Assembly: GCA_964465015.1 (NCBI GenBank)
Contig: CAYXHP010000078.1
Span: 1-42,828, forward strand
Direction: 5' to 3'
Source of the DNA: Humimonas sp964465015
GTDB taxonomy: Bacteria; Gemmatimonadota; Gemmatimonadetes; Palauibacterales; Palauibacteraceae
Length of the DNA: 42,828 bases
Shown: piece by piece, positions 1-8,678 of the stretch
Numbering within the stretch: the first letter of the stretch is position 1
Layout: the number at the start of each line of letters is the position of its first letter
The notes under the pieces: model-generated
Seen by the model: the letters and a program-made list of their open reading frames with translations, nothing else
Told to the model about the DNA's origin: nothing
Databases searched by the model: none
Program-made: the position numbers and the translations under genes

Positions 1-2
1 CG

Positions 3-1256
3 GTCCACGACACCTACGAGTGGTACCTGCGACTCGGGGCCCTCTCCCACGTGGATGAGCGGGTCCTGCACGGCCGGATCCCGACGTGGGAGGACTTCGT
101 CCACCACCCCGACTACGACGCGTTCTGGCAAAGGAACGCCGTGGCACGCTACATGACCCGGGTCACCGTCCCGACCCTGAGCGTGGCGGGCTGGTGGGAC
201 CAGGAGGACTTCTACGGCCCGCTCACCATCTATAAGGCGCTTGAGATCCACGATAGTAAGTCACAAAACTATATAGCGATAGGTCCGTGGCGACACGGCG
301 GATGGGCGGGGGAGGCCGGCGACAGCCTGGGCGCGATCCGGTTCGGCAGTCCCACGGGCGAGCACTTCCGGCGTGACATCGAGGCGCCGTGGTTCGCCTA
401 CTGGCTCAAGGACAGGGGCCGTCCCCCCGCGGCCGAGGCCACCACGTTCGAGACGGGCTCGAACCGGTGGCGGACCTGGGCCCACTGGCCGCCGCGCGAG
501 GGCGTCACCGACCGGGACCTCTACCTTCGGTCGGGCGGCTCCGCCTCCTTCCAGGCGCCCGGTCCCGGCGGCACTCCCCCGGCCGCCGCGGCCGCCGGGG
601 GACCGTCGGCCTCACCCGGCACCCTGGCCTACGACGAATACGTCTCGGACCCCACCCACCCCGTCCCCTACCGGCGGCGGCCTATCGAGCCCACCTACGA
701 CCCCGCCGGCTCGGGCTGGTACACATGGCTCGTCCAGGACCAGCGCTTCGTGGACGACCGCCCCGACGTCCTCTCCTGGGAGACCCCGCCGCTCGACCAC
801 GACGTCACGGTGGCGGGGAACGTGGTGGCCCACCTCTTCGCCTCGACCTCGGGAGGCGGCTGCGACTGGGTGGTCAAGCTCATCGATGTCTATCCGGGCA
901 AGGTGCCCGACCGCCCCGCCATGGGAGGCTACGAGCTCATGGTGGCCAAGAACGTACTGCGTGCCCGGTTCCGGAACGGCTACGAGCACCCGGTGCCCGT
1001 CGAGCCCGGGAAGGTGACAGCTTACCGCGTCGATCTCCTGGACACCGACCACGCCTTCCTGAAGGGGCACCGGATCATGGTGCAGGTGCAGAGCACCTGG
1101 TTCCCCGTGATCGACCGTAACCCGCAGACCTGGGTGCCCAACATCTTCGAGGCCAGGGACTCGGACTTTCGGAAGGCGACGCAGCGGGTGTATCGCTCGG
1201 CCGAGCACCCGTCCCGGATCACCCTACCCGTGGTCGAGGCGGCGCCGGGCGGCTGA
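3..1256 (+). CDS. CocE/NonD family hydrolase (X-Pro dipeptidyl-peptidase-like), 5' partial
   Basis: The reading frame is open from base 3 (VHDTYEWYLRLG), so the gene begins before the window and 417 C-terminal residues remain. An alpha/beta-hydrolase part carries AGWWDQED, whose Asp (198-200) fits the catalytic acid, and GPWRHGG, whose His (294-296) fits the catalytic base; the nucleophile serine lies outside the window. From about base 700 follows the beta-rich C-terminal jelly-roll domain typical of cocaine esterases and X-Pro dipeptidyl-peptidases (family knowledge). Such enzymes cleave esters, amides or acyl amino acids; the substrate cannot be told here. It converges on the permease at 1391. 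Bases 255-284 use A/T-ending codons in sharp contrast to the rest of the gene. The family is secure, the specificity unknown. Confidence 0.88.
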   Translation, partial: VHDTYEWYLRLGALSHVDERVLHGRIPTWEDFVHHPDYDAFWQRNAVARYMTRVTVPTLSVAGWWDQEDFYGPLTIYKALEIHDSKSQNYIAIGPWRHGGWAGEAGDSLGAIRFGSPTGEHFRRDIEAPWFAYWLKDRGRPPAAEATTFETGSNRWRTWAHWPPREGVTDRDLYLRSGGSASFQAPGPGGTPPAAAAAGGPSASPGTLAYDEYVSDPTHPVPYRRRPIEPTYDPAGSGWYTWLVQDQRFVDDRPDVLSWETPPLDHDVTVAGNVVAHLFASTSGGGCDWVVKLIDVYPGKVPDRPAMGGYELMVAKNVLRARFRNGYEHPVPVEPGKVTAYRVDLLDTDHAFLKGHRIMVQVQSTWFPVIDRNPQTWVPNIFEARDSDFRKATQRVYRSAEHPSRITLPVVEAAPGG

Positions 1257-1390
1257 GGCCGCGACACCTCCCGGTTCCGGGTGAAAGGTGCTCACCCGCG
1301 GGGTGGAGCGCTACGAGGCCGCGGGGCCGGCTCCGACGCGGTCCGCGGCGCCCGGCCACGCTTCCCCCGCGCCCGCCCGCCGCCCCGGTC

Positions 1391-2749
1391 TCAATCGCCC
1401 GTCCCCCGAGCCTCCACGCCCGCAGCCGGAGCCCGCCGCCACACCATCCACACGTAGACGGGCAGACCCGCCATCAGGAGGAGGAAGCCCCAGAACACCA
1501 CCTTCTGGCCGGTCCCGAAGATCGCCCACATCGCATACAGAAAGGCGAGGACGGCGATCGTGGAGGCCGCCCCCAGCCGGCGTCCCTCGTACCGCTCCCG
1601 ATCCTGGACGAGGAGGAGGAGCTCTGCGATGGCGCACATGGCATAGGGAAACAGCGTGGTCATCGTGGAAAGAAGGACCACGAACGTGAACACCGCCACC
1701 AGCCCGCCGGCGTAGTTGGTGGACATGAGGATCGTGGCCAGCACGCTCGAGACCACCAGTCCGAAGACCGGGATGCCCCGCCCCGACAGGCGGCCGAAGC
1801 GCTCCGGGAACAGCCCGTCGCGAGCCGCCGCCCACGGCACGCGCGCCTGCAGGAGGATCCACCCGTTGAGGGCCCCGAACGCCGAAACGACGGCCCCCAC
1901 CGCCACCGCCTTCCCGGCCCACCCGCCCCACATGACACGGGCCGCATCGGCGAAGGGCGCTGGAGAGGTGGCGAGCGTGGCCGGTGGCACCACTCCCATC
2001 ACCCCGGCGGTCGCGAGAATGTAGACCAGGGCGGCCGCCCCGGTCCCGATGAGCGTGGCGCGGGGGATCGTCCGCTCCGGGTCCCGGACCTCTTCCGATG
2101 GGACGGTCGCCGACTCGAGACCCGAGAAGGCCCACAGCGTGAGCGCCCCGGTGGCCGACACGGCCCCGAAGAGGGAACCGCCGCTCGCGTTGAAGGGGTG
2201 GAAGTGGGACTCGTGGAAGAAGAACAGGCAACCCGCCAGGCCGACGGCCATCAGGGGCACCAGCTTGACGACGGTCGTCACGGCCTGGACCATGCCGGCC
2301 TCCCTCACGCCTCGCGCGTTGATCCAGGTCACGACCCAGATGGCCGCCACCGCGGTGGCACCGCCCACCAGCGGCGTGGCGGCCAGGGGCGCCACCAGGT
2401 AGCCCAGGTAGGTCGCGAACCCGACCGCGATGGCCGCGTTGCCCGCCCAGATGGAGATCCAGTAGCCCCAGGCCACGAGGAAGCCGGCGAAGTCTCCCAG
2501 TCCGGCGCGCGTGTACGCGTAGGGGCCACCCGCGCCCGTCACCAGGCGGGAGAGCCGCGCGAAGACCAGGCCCAGGAGCATGGCACCGGTCGCGGCGAAC
2601 ACCCACCCCAGGAGGCTCACGCCGCCGTAGCTCCCGAGCGAGGCCGGAAGCAGGAAGACGCCCGCCCCGATCATGTTGCCCACCACCAGGGCCCCGGCCG
2701 TCCACGGGCCCAGCCCGCGAACCGTGCCTTCCGGTGAGGAGCCGCTCAT
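1391..2749 (-). CDS. APC superfamily amino acid permease/antiporter
   Basis: A polytopic membrane protein of about 452 residues with the hydrophobic pattern of twelve helices. The first helix carries GNMIGAGVFLLPASL, matching the GxG substrate-carboxylate loop of APC transporters such as AdiC-type antiporters. It probably exchanges or symports amino acids or polyamines across the inner membrane. It is the last gene of the minus-strand operon, about 40 bases after the exported aminopeptidase, which suggests uptake of amino acids released outside the cytoplasm. A GTG at 2755 lies two codons upstream of the chosen ATG (2749) and is an equally possible start. The APC assignment is firm; which amino acid it carries is not visible, and lysine is only suggested by context. 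Confidence 0.88.
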   Translation of the reverse strand: MSGSSPEGTVRGLGPWTAGALVVGNMIGAGVFLLPASLGSYGGVSLLGWVFAATGAMLLGLVFARLSRLVTGAGGPYAYTRAGLGDFAGFLVAWGYWISIWAGNAAIAVGFATYLGYLVAPLAATPLVGGATAVAAIWVVTWINARGVREAGMVQAVTTVVKLVPLMAVGLAGCLFFFHESHFHPFNASGGSLFGAVSATGALTLWAFSGLESATVPSEEVRDPERTIPRATLIGTGAAALVYILATAGVMGVVPPATLATSPAPFADAARVMWGGWAGKAVAVGAVVSAFGALNGWILLQARVPWAAARDGLFPERFGRLSGRGIPVFGLVVSSVLATILMSTNYAGGLVAVFTFVVLLSTMTTLFPYAMCAIAELLLLVQDRERYEGRRLGAASTIAVLAFLYAMWAIFGTGQKVVFWGFLLLMAGLPVYVWMVWRRAPAAGVEARGTGD

Positions 2750-2789
2750 GGGCACGGCACCTGCGCCAGGCGCGCTTCGGCGCCGCGCC

Positions 2790-3992
2790 TCACTTCTCGA
2801 CCAGCCGGCCGTACTTCTTCAGCACGGCGCGCAGCCGAGCGTGCGGGAGGCCGTACACGGTGTTGCCGTCCCGCCCGACCATCGTCTCGCCCGCCACCAG
2901 CGCGTTGATCACGGCTTCCTCCGTGGCGTCCACGACGCCGCCGAAGAGCGGTGTGATATCGGTCACCATCCCCAGCCGCTTGAGGTCCGGGCCCCAGTGC
3001 CGCACGTGGTTGGCGGTCGAGAAGGCGATGAAGATGTCCCCGGAGCCGTTCTCGGAGATGCTTCCGTTCCTGCCCAGTCCCAGTGTCACCCGCCGAGCCA
3101 ACCTCTCACACTGCCTGGGGATGAGCGGCGCGTCGGTGGCCACCACGACGATGATGGAGTGGCCGCCCTGGTGGCGCTGTACCGCCTCCCCACCCCGCCT
3201 GGGCATGAGGTCGGTGATCTCCTGGCCCACCGGGACGCCCGCCACCCGAAGCTCGTAGCGGCTCCCGTAGTTGGCCTGCACCAGGATCCCGACCGTGAAG
3301 TCGCCCTGTTCCGTGTGGACGAGGCGCGAGGCCGTGCCGGTGCCACACTTGAAGTCGTAGCAGCTCATGCCCGTGCCACCGCCGACGTTTCCCTCGGCGA
3401 CGGGCCCGCCGTGCGCGCCGTCCAGGGCCGCGAACACGTCGGCCTGCGTCACGTGCTGGCCGTAGATGTCGTTCAGGAAGCCGTCCCACGTCTCGGCCAC
3501 CACCGGAAGCACGCGGGCGTACAGCGCCGGCTCGAGCTCGATGTGGCGCCGGTCCCACTCGATCGTGGCGGCCGACACGGTGCCGACGCTCACCGTATTG
3601 GTGATCAGGACCGGACCGTACAGCTCCCCGAACTCGTCCACGTAGTGCGAGCCGGTCATCTCCCCGTCACCGTTCTGCGTGAACATGCCTGCGGCCACGC
3701 CGTCGGCGGCCCGCTTGCCGAGCGGGAAGACGGCCGTCACCCCGGTCCGCGCCGGGCCCTCCCCCGCGACCAGCTTCCCACTGCCCCGGATGACGGTGCG
3801 CTCGCCGACCTCGACGCCGCGGACGTCCGTGATGGCGTCGTAGCGGCCCGGCGTGCCGTGGAACGGAATCCCCAGGTCGCGGGAGCGCCCGGCAGACTGT
3901 CCCGCGAGCGACCCCGTCGGCGCCACGAGCGCCGTGGCCGCGAGCGCCAGGAGGCCGGGACGGAAGCGAGCGAAACGGGCGTGGCGATGCAC
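2790..3992 (-). CDS. Exported P1/S58 family peptidase (DmpA-type aminopeptidase)
   Basis: The product has 400 residues. An N-terminal signal peptide is visible (basic start, core LLALAATALVA, possible cut after GSLA). The mature part has family S58 landmarks: GIPFHGTPGRYDAITDV, GNVGGGTGM at 201-209, FKCGTGTASR, and HSIIVVVATDAPL, where Ser279 is the likely nucleophile that becomes the N-terminus of the beta chain after self-cleavage. The 122 residues after that point match the beta-chain size of DmpA. S58 enzymes release N-terminal D-, beta- or small L-residues from short peptides (family knowledge). The start is a GTG at 3992, four bases after GAGGAGG; no other start lies nearby upstream. 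It sits between a lysine-dehydrogenase-like gene and an amino-acid permease, so it may feed that pathway with amino acids from the periplasm. Confidence 0.88.
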   Translation of the reverse strand: MHRHARFARFRPGLLALAATALVAPTGSLAGQSAGRSRDLGIPFHGTPGRYDAITDVRGVEVGERTVIRGSGKLVAGEGPARTGVTAVFPLGKRAADGVAAGMFTQNGDGEMTGSHYVDEFGELYGPVLITNTVSVGTVSAATIEWDRRHIELEPALYARVLPVVAETWDGFLNDIYGQHVTQADVFAALDGAHGGPVAEGNVGGGTGMSCYDFKCGTGTASRLVHTEQGDFTVGILVQANYGSRYELRVAGVPVGQEITDLMPRRGGEAVQRHQGGHSIIVVVATDAPLIPRQCERLARRVTLGLGRNGSISENGSGDIFIAFSTANHVRHWGPDLKRLGMVTDITPLFGGVVDATEEAVINALVAGETMVGRDGNTVYGLPHARLRAVLKKYGRLVEK

Positions 3993-4105
3993 ACGGCCTC
4001 CTCGATCGAGGACTGGATGCGGCGCCGGGCGGCGCCAAGCTAGGGACCGGGCCCACGGGCGACCACCCGCGGCCGCGCGCCCGATCGGGACGACTCGCGC
4101 CGCGG

Positions 4106-4153
4106 GAGCGCCCGGACCTCGTGGCGTCAGAGCTCCCGGACCTCGTGGCGCCA
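4106..4153. repeat. 24-bp tandem duplication spanning a stop codon
   Basis: Bases 4106-4129 and 4130-4153 are adjacent 24-base copies that differ at two positions (4110/4134 and 4127/4151). Read on the minus strand, the gene-internal copy encodes WRHEVREL, the last eight residues of the dehydrogenase; the distal copy reads stop-RHEVRAL. The Trp codon TGG of one copy is the TGA stop in the other. No third copy is seen. Confidence 0.9.
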
Positions 4154-5263
4154 ATCGACTCCGCGCTCTCGGAGCTGACCGATGATGAACGCGAAGCAGC
4201 CCGGGGAGCGCCCCAGGTACTCGGGGGGGGCGATCCCGGGCTCGCCGTAATGCTGCCGAGCCAGCAGGCGGAGCCCGGCCGTGCACGTGTAACCGGTGGC
4301 CCTCGCCATCGACGAGACGCCCTTCTCCCGGTCGTAGTGGTCGACGAGACTCCAGGTGTGCCGGACGCGCCGTCCGTCCTGGACGCCCTCCACCTCGACC
4401 CGCATCACCGTGAGGTCCTCTTCCCCCTCGCGGAAGCGCCAGTCCTCGAACAGGACGGCGGCCGTGAGGTCCAGGGGCCGGACCCGCTGGCCGCCTGCCT
4501 CCACGGTCTCCTCCGAGAAGAAGCCCGCGTCGCGGAGGAGCCGCATCTTCGCGGCGTGCCCGGGGTAACGCAGGGTCTTGTCGACCATCTCGGCGGCGTC
4601 CACCGTGCGAAGCAGCGTGCGCAGCCCATCCGTGTTGAAAGCCTCGAGCGTGCCCACGCCCTCGAAGTCCACGAGCTCGGGCTCCGAGAGGGCCGGGAGG
4701 GTCACGTCGCGTCCGCCGCGTCGCAGGCGAGCCGGCCGCGTGTACTCGGCGATCACGTCGATGGGCGAGAAGGTGGCTCGATACTCCCACGGCCAGTAGC
4801 GAACCGTCGGCACGCCGCCGCACAGGCAGCGAACGCGGCGGAGCTCGTCCAGCTCGCGCTCGTAGTACCCGGCCAGGATGTTCGAGAAGCCGGGAACGAC
4901 GCCGCAGTCGATCACGGCCCTCCGGCCCTGTTCCCGCGCCAGCTCATCCAGCGCGAACGGATCCTCCTCGAAGAAGGAGATGTCGACCACGTCCCGTCCA
5001 GCCTCGAGAATCGTCCTCAGTGTCCGGAAGCCCATCGGACCCGGCACCGCGCTCACCACCAGGTCGTGTGCGGAGACCAGGTCTCGAAGGGTGACCTCGT
5101 CCCCCAGGTCGGCAAGAGTGCGCTCGAGGCCCGCGGTCCCCTCGAGCCGGCCGAGAGCCGCTTCCGAGACGTCGGCCACGGTGGTCCGGAAGTCCGGGTC
5201 CTCGGCCAGGTCCATGGCCATGGCCGAGCCGACACGCCCGGCGCCCAGCACGACGACCTTCAT
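4127..5263 (-). CDS. Lysine 6-dehydrogenase-like, saccharopine dehydrogenase superfamily
   Basis: A 378-residue NAD(P)-dependent oxidoreductase. The N-terminal Rossmann motif VVVLGAGRVGSAMA lies at residues 3-16. Further motifs agree along the whole length with lysine 6-dehydrogenases as I remember them: CGVVPGFSNILAGYY, GGVPTVRYWPWEY, GTLEAFNTDGLRTLL, TLRYPGHAAKMRLL and SSMARATGYT. Those enzymes oxidise the epsilon-amino group of lysine to aminoadipate semialdehyde, which cyclises to piperideine-6-carboxylate. Family relatives act on other amino-acid imines, so lysine is an inference, supported by the divergent semialdehyde dehydrogenase and aminotransferase. The ATG at 5263 follows the acyl-CoA synthetase stop by 20 bases, so the two are probably cotranscribed. 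The last eight codons belong to a 24-bp tandem duplication in which the second copy begins with the stop codon. Confidence 0.82.
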   Translation of the reverse strand: MKVVVLGAGRVGSAMAMDLAEDPDFRTTVADVSEAALGRLEGTAGLERTLADLGDEVTLRDLVSAHDLVVSAVPGPMGFRTLRTILEAGRDVVDISFFEEDPFALDELAREQGRRAVIDCGVVPGFSNILAGYYERELDELRRVRCLCGGVPTVRYWPWEYRATFSPIDVIAEYTRPARLRRGGRDVTLPALSEPELVDFEGVGTLEAFNTDGLRTLLRTVDAAEMVDKTLRYPGHAAKMRLLRDAGFFSEETVEAGGQRVRPLDLTAAVLFEDWRFREGEEDLTVMRVEVEGVQDGRRVRHTWSLVDHYDREKGVSSMARATGYTCTAGLRLLARQHYGEPGIAPPEYLGRSPGCFAFIIGQLRERGVDWRHEVREL

Positions 5264-5283
5264 CGCGTCCGCCTTCGCAGGAG

Positions 5284-7530
5284 TCACGGCTCGCTCCGCA
5301 GGAGCACGCGGGCATCGACGGCCCGCGCTCCCTCCGGATACGCGAACAACGGATTGACCTCCACCTCGGCCACCCCGGGGACCTCCAGAAGCACCCGGGC
5401 CACGGCGAGGACGGCGCGCTCCAGCGCCTCCAGGTCCGCCGCGGGCGCGCCGCGGTGTCCCAGGAGAAGCTCCGCGGTCCGGAGCTCGCGCGCCATCCGG
5501 ACGACCTCGCCGGGGCCGACGGGGAGCACGCGGTGGACCACATCGCGGAGAACCTCGGCCGCCACACCGCCGGCGCCCAGCGTGAGCACCGGACCGAGAC
5601 CCGGGTCGCGCCGGGCCCCGACCAGGAGCTCGGCCGCGGGCGTGGGCAGCATCGGCCCGACCAGCACTCCCTCCAGGGACGGGATGACCCCGGCCATCGC
5701 GCGGTAGGCCTCGCGAGCCGCCGCGGCTCCCACGACGTCCAGCCGGACCCCCCCGGCGTCCGTCTTGTGGAGCACGTCGCGAGCCACGCTCTTCACGGCC
5801 ACGGGCCCGCCCACGCGTTCGGCCGCTGCCGCGGCCTCCTCGGCCGTGCGGCAGAGCTCCACCTCCGCCAGCGGCACGCCGAAGCTTTCCAGGAGCTCGC
5901 GCGCCTCGGGCTCGGTGAGCGCGCCGCCCGAAGAGGCGGCCCGAATCGCCGCCCCGCCGGCTCCCGCTGGCCTCGGGCTCTCCGTCGTCCCGCCCGTCCC
6001 GTGCCCGGTGCCGGGCTCCGGGGGCCAGGCCGGAAGGCTGCCGCGATCCCGGCGCCCCACCAGCGCCGTCACGGCGGCGCACGCGGCCTCGAGGGAGCCG
6101 ATGACCGGCACGCCCTCGGCCTCCAGGGCCCGGAGGGGCGAGCTTCGCCGCAGCGCGTACATCGAGTGGAGGACGAGCGGCTTTCCCGACTCGCGCGCCG
6201 CGCCGGCCATCTCGGCGGCCGCGCGGCGCTCGACCTCCTCCAGCCCCGGCTCGAACCGGATGTGGTAGCCGCCGAACAGGCCGATGACGAGCAGGGCGCC
6301 CACGGCCGGGTCAGCCAGAAGGACCCGCGCCACCCGGCCGAACACGAGGGGATCCGAGTCGGCCGGACCGCCCACGTCCACGGGGTTCCCGACCGCGGCC
6401 CGGGGCCCGAGGATCTCCCGCAGGCGGTTCCGCGTGGCGGGAGCCAGGTCCGCCAGCTCCGTGCCCGACTCCAGAAGGGCGTCGGAGGCCAGGACGCCAT
6501 GACCGCCTCCGTCCGAGAGGACCGCCACCCTCCCGGGGGCCGCGACCGGCTGGCCGGCCAGCGCCAGAGCGACGGGCAGGAGCTCGTCGCTGCGCCGCAC
6601 CTCCGCCACCCCCGCCTGGGCGAGGCCGGCCGCCAGCACGTCGTGCGGACCGGAGAGGGCGCCCGTGTGCGAGCGGGCCGCCGTGCGGCCGGCGCGGGTC
6701 CGCCCGGCGCCGAGGAGGACCACGGGCTTGTCGAGCGTGACGCGCGCCGCCGTCTCCAGGACCTTCCTCGGCTCGCGGAAGGCGTCCGCGTAGATGAGGA
6801 CGGCGCGGGTGGCCTCGTCCCGACCCAGCCATTCCAGCACCTCGTGGAAGCCCACGTCGGTTTCGTTCCCCACCCCCACGCACACCGAGATCCCGGCCGA
6901 GCTCCGCTCCGAGATCTCGGTCATCAGCTGGAGAGCGACGTTGCCGGACTGGAGGAGGAGGGCCAGCGAACCGGCGCGCACCCCACGCGCGCCGATCAGG
7001 TTCAGACCCCAGGTCATGTTCAGGATGCCGGACGTGTTGGGGCCGATGACCCGCACGCCGGTGCTCCGGGCGACTTCGGCCACCCGCCGCTCCAGGACCG
7101 CCCCTTCCTCCCCCGACTCCCGGAAGCCGGTGCCCAGAACAACCGCGCCGCGGATCCCCCGCGCGGCACACGCCTGCAGGAGGCTCGGCACGGTCGAGGC
7201 CGGAGTGCAGACCAGGGCGAGGTCCGCCGGCGCCTCGAGCTCCTGCACCGACCGAGCCACGGGCAATCCCAGGATCTCGCCCCCCCTGGGGTTCACGAGC
7301 GAGATGTCCCCGGTGAACCCGGCCTCCCGGAGCGCAGGGATCACCTGGTGGCCGCGCTTGGTGGGGTCGGAGGAAGCGCCCACCACGGCGACCGACCGGG
7401 GGCGAAGGAGCGCGTCCAGCCCGCTGGCGCCGCCGGGCCCGACCTCCGCGCTCCGCCGCTCCCGGCCCTCCTCACCGGACGTCGGCCCCGGGAGCGCGCG
7501 ACTCCCGGACCCGGACGCCGGCTCACTCAC
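5284..7530 (-). CDS. ADP-forming acyl-CoA synthetase, fused alpha-beta
   Basis: The product has 748 residues. A CoA-binding Rossmann domain comes first (SVAVVGASSDPTKRG near 46-60), then the ligase-CoA domains with NPRGG, IGPNTSG, SGNVALQ and SHTGAL; the His at about 288 fits the phosphorylated residue of this family. After a proline/glycine-rich linker near residue 510 comes an ATP-grasp domain with VAVKSVARDVLHKTDAGGV. This is the fused acid:CoA ligase (ADP-forming) type, which interconverts acyl-CoA plus ADP with acid plus ATP and often conserves energy at the end of amino-acid breakdown. The GTG start at 7530 overlaps the hydratase stop by eight bases, implying translational coupling. The acyl substrate cannot be read from the sequence; a product of the neighbouring amino-acid pathway is likely. 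Confidence 0.88.
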   Translation of the reverse strand: MSEPASGSGSRALPGPTSGEEGRERRSAEVGPGGASGLDALLRPRSVAVVGASSDPTKRGHQVIPALREAGFTGDISLVNPRGGEILGLPVARSVQELEAPADLALVCTPASTVPSLLQACAARGIRGAVVLGTGFRESGEEGAVLERRVAEVARSTGVRVIGPNTSGILNMTWGLNLIGARGVRAGSLALLLQSGNVALQLMTEISERSSAGISVCVGVGNETDVGFHEVLEWLGRDEATRAVLIYADAFREPRKVLETAARVTLDKPVVLLGAGRTRAGRTAARSHTGALSGPHDVLAAGLAQAGVAEVRRSDELLPVALALAGQPVAAPGRVAVLSDGGGHGVLASDALLESGTELADLAPATRNRLREILGPRAAVGNPVDVGGPADSDPLVFGRVARVLLADPAVGALLVIGLFGGYHIRFEPGLEEVERRAAAEMAGAARESGKPLVLHSMYALRRSSPLRALEAEGVPVIGSLEAACAAVTALVGRRDRGSLPAWPPEPGTGHGTGGTTESPRPAGAGGAAIRAASSGGALTEPEARELLESFGVPLAEVELCRTAEEAAAAAERVGGPVAVKSVARDVLHKTDAGGVRLDVVGAAAAREAYRAMAGVIPSLEGVLVGPMLPTPAAELLVGARRDPGLGPVLTLGAGGVAAEVLRDVVHRVLPVGPGEVVRMARELRTAELLLGHRGAPAADLEALERAVLAVARVLLEVPGVAEVEVNPLFAYPEGARAVDARVLLRSEP

Positions 7531-8341
7531 CCGTGTAGTCCGGCTCGCGTCCCTCGTGGAAGGCGTCCAGTCCTTCCTGCCAGTCACGCGTTCCCATGAT
7601 CGAGAGGAGCGCATCGGCCTCGAGCCGCAGCAGCTCCTCCAGCGCGAGTCCGGGTCCGAGGGCGAGGAGCCGCCGGGCGGCCGCAAGGGACCGGGGCGCC
7701 TGTCGGGCCAGGCGCCGCGCCAGCTCGCGCGCTTCGTCCAGGACGCGGCCGGCAGGCACCGCGCGGTCGGCCACGCCGAGCTCGGCGGCCCGGGCTCCGG
7801 TGAAGAACTCCCCCAGGTAGAGGAGCTCCCGCGCCCGGGCCATGCCGACGCGCGCGGGGAGCGTGCGGGTCACTCCGCCGCCCAGGAAGGTGCCCAGCGA
7901 CACTTCGGGAAACCGGAGCCTGGCCTCCTCGGCCACCACGATGAAGTCCGAGGAGAGGGCCATCTCGAGTCCGCCGCCGATCGCGTGACCGTTGACCGCG
8001 GCCACCACCGGCCGGGGAAGAGTCTGCAGGAGCCGGTTGGCCTCCTGGGCCAGCCGCACGTACGCCCGGCGCTGCTCCTGCGTGAGCGGGTCCGACGCGT
8101 GGGCCTTGAGGTCGGCGCCGACCGAGAAGGCCCGGCCCCGACCGGTGAGAACGACGGCGCGCACGTCGCTCCGCTCGTCCACCCCTTGCAGGGCCTCCAC
8201 CAGGGTCTCGTACAGGGGGGGACTCACCGCATTGAGGCGCTTCGGCCGGTTGAGGGTGAGGACGAGGAGCTCGTCCTCCCGCTCGATCCGCAGCGGCGCC
8301 TCCTCCGGCGTCGTGGCTGGTGGCGCTTCGTCGGGCGTCAT
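7523..8341 (-). CDS. Enoyl-CoA hydratase/isomerase (crotonase) family protein
   Basis: A 272-residue crotonase-fold protein. LVLTLNRPKRLNAVSPPL and RAFSVGADLKA form the substrate and oxyanion-hole region; HAIGGGLEMALSSDFIVVA gives the second oxyanion loop. Both acidic positions used by true hydratases seem present, in AEEA and FPEVSLG, so hydration of a 2-enoyl-CoA is chemically possible. It leads the minus-strand operon and overlaps the acyl-CoA synthetase. The ATG at 8341 is preferred to one 66 bases upstream because GGGAGG lies ten bases before it. In this context it could act on crotonyl-CoA or a related enoyl-CoA from lysine-type degradation; that is inference. Confidence 0.88.
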   Translation of the reverse strand: MTPDEAPPATTPEEAPLRIEREDELLVLTLNRPKRLNAVSPPLYETLVEALQGVDERSDVRAVVLTGRGRAFSVGADLKAHASDPLTQEQRRAYVRLAQEANRLLQTLPRPVVAAVNGHAIGGGLEMALSSDFIVVAEEARLRFPEVSLGTFLGGGVTRTLPARVGMARARELLYLGEFFTGARAAELGVADRAVPAGRVLDEARELARRLARQAPRSLAAARRLLALGPGLALEELLRLEADALLSIMGTRDWQEGLDAFHEGREPDYTGE

Positions 8342-8678
8342 CGCTCGCGGCCCTCCCACGGCGGGTTCCCGGTCCCGGCTCCGGCCGGGCAGTCCCCGCG
8401 GCTCCAAGGAAACGGCTCGCGGGGATGCTCCCTTGTCCGGCCGGACCGCGGGACGCGACCGCCCGGAGCGGCCACACTAAGGGGGCGTGGCCGCGCGCGG
8501 GAGGGCGCGGAAGGTCGCATCGGGGAAACTCCGCAGCCTGGCCGTCCGGTCCCCGGACGCCTCTCCGTAGCCGCTGGCCGCGGCGATCGGCCGCTCGCTA
8601 TACTCCGCCCCTCCGGCCCGCGCCCGCCCCAGGGGCCGGCGCGGCGCAGGGACGAACCCAGGCGAAGGAGGACGGCCG
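8342..8678. other. Divergent intergenic region of the amino-acid locus
   Basis: These 337 bases separate the divergent hydratase and aldehyde dehydrogenase arms and should hold both promoters. No ORF with a credible ribosome site is seen. The plus-strand gene has a good GAAGGAGGA site six bases before its ATG. A TATACT hexamer at 8599 is the only obvious promoter-like element. Confidence 0.6.
8599..8604 (+). promoter_or_regulatory. Candidate -10 element for the aldehyde dehydrogenase arm
   Basis: TATACT stands out in a region that is otherwise nearly all G and C, 75 bases before the ATG at 8679. No convincing -35 hexamer is found at a 16-18 base distance, so the call rests on one hexamer. 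Confidence 0.33.

Noticed and set aside
3993..4823. Upstream extension of the DmpA-type peptidase frame.
   Set aside because: The extension overlaps the 3' part of the dehydrogenase gene and would bury the obvious signal peptide; GTG 3992 with GAGGAGG is far better.
5264..6082. N-terminal extension of the lysine-dehydrogenase-like frame.
   Set aside because: It overlaps the acyl-CoA synthetase and precedes a clean Rossmann start at MKVVVLGAG.
5455..7599. A long plus-strand open frame opposite the acyl-CoA synthetase gene.
   Set aside because: It has no recognisable domain, is rich in Arg, Gly, Pro and His, and lies wholly antisense to a well-supported enzyme; long antisense frames are expected at this GC content.
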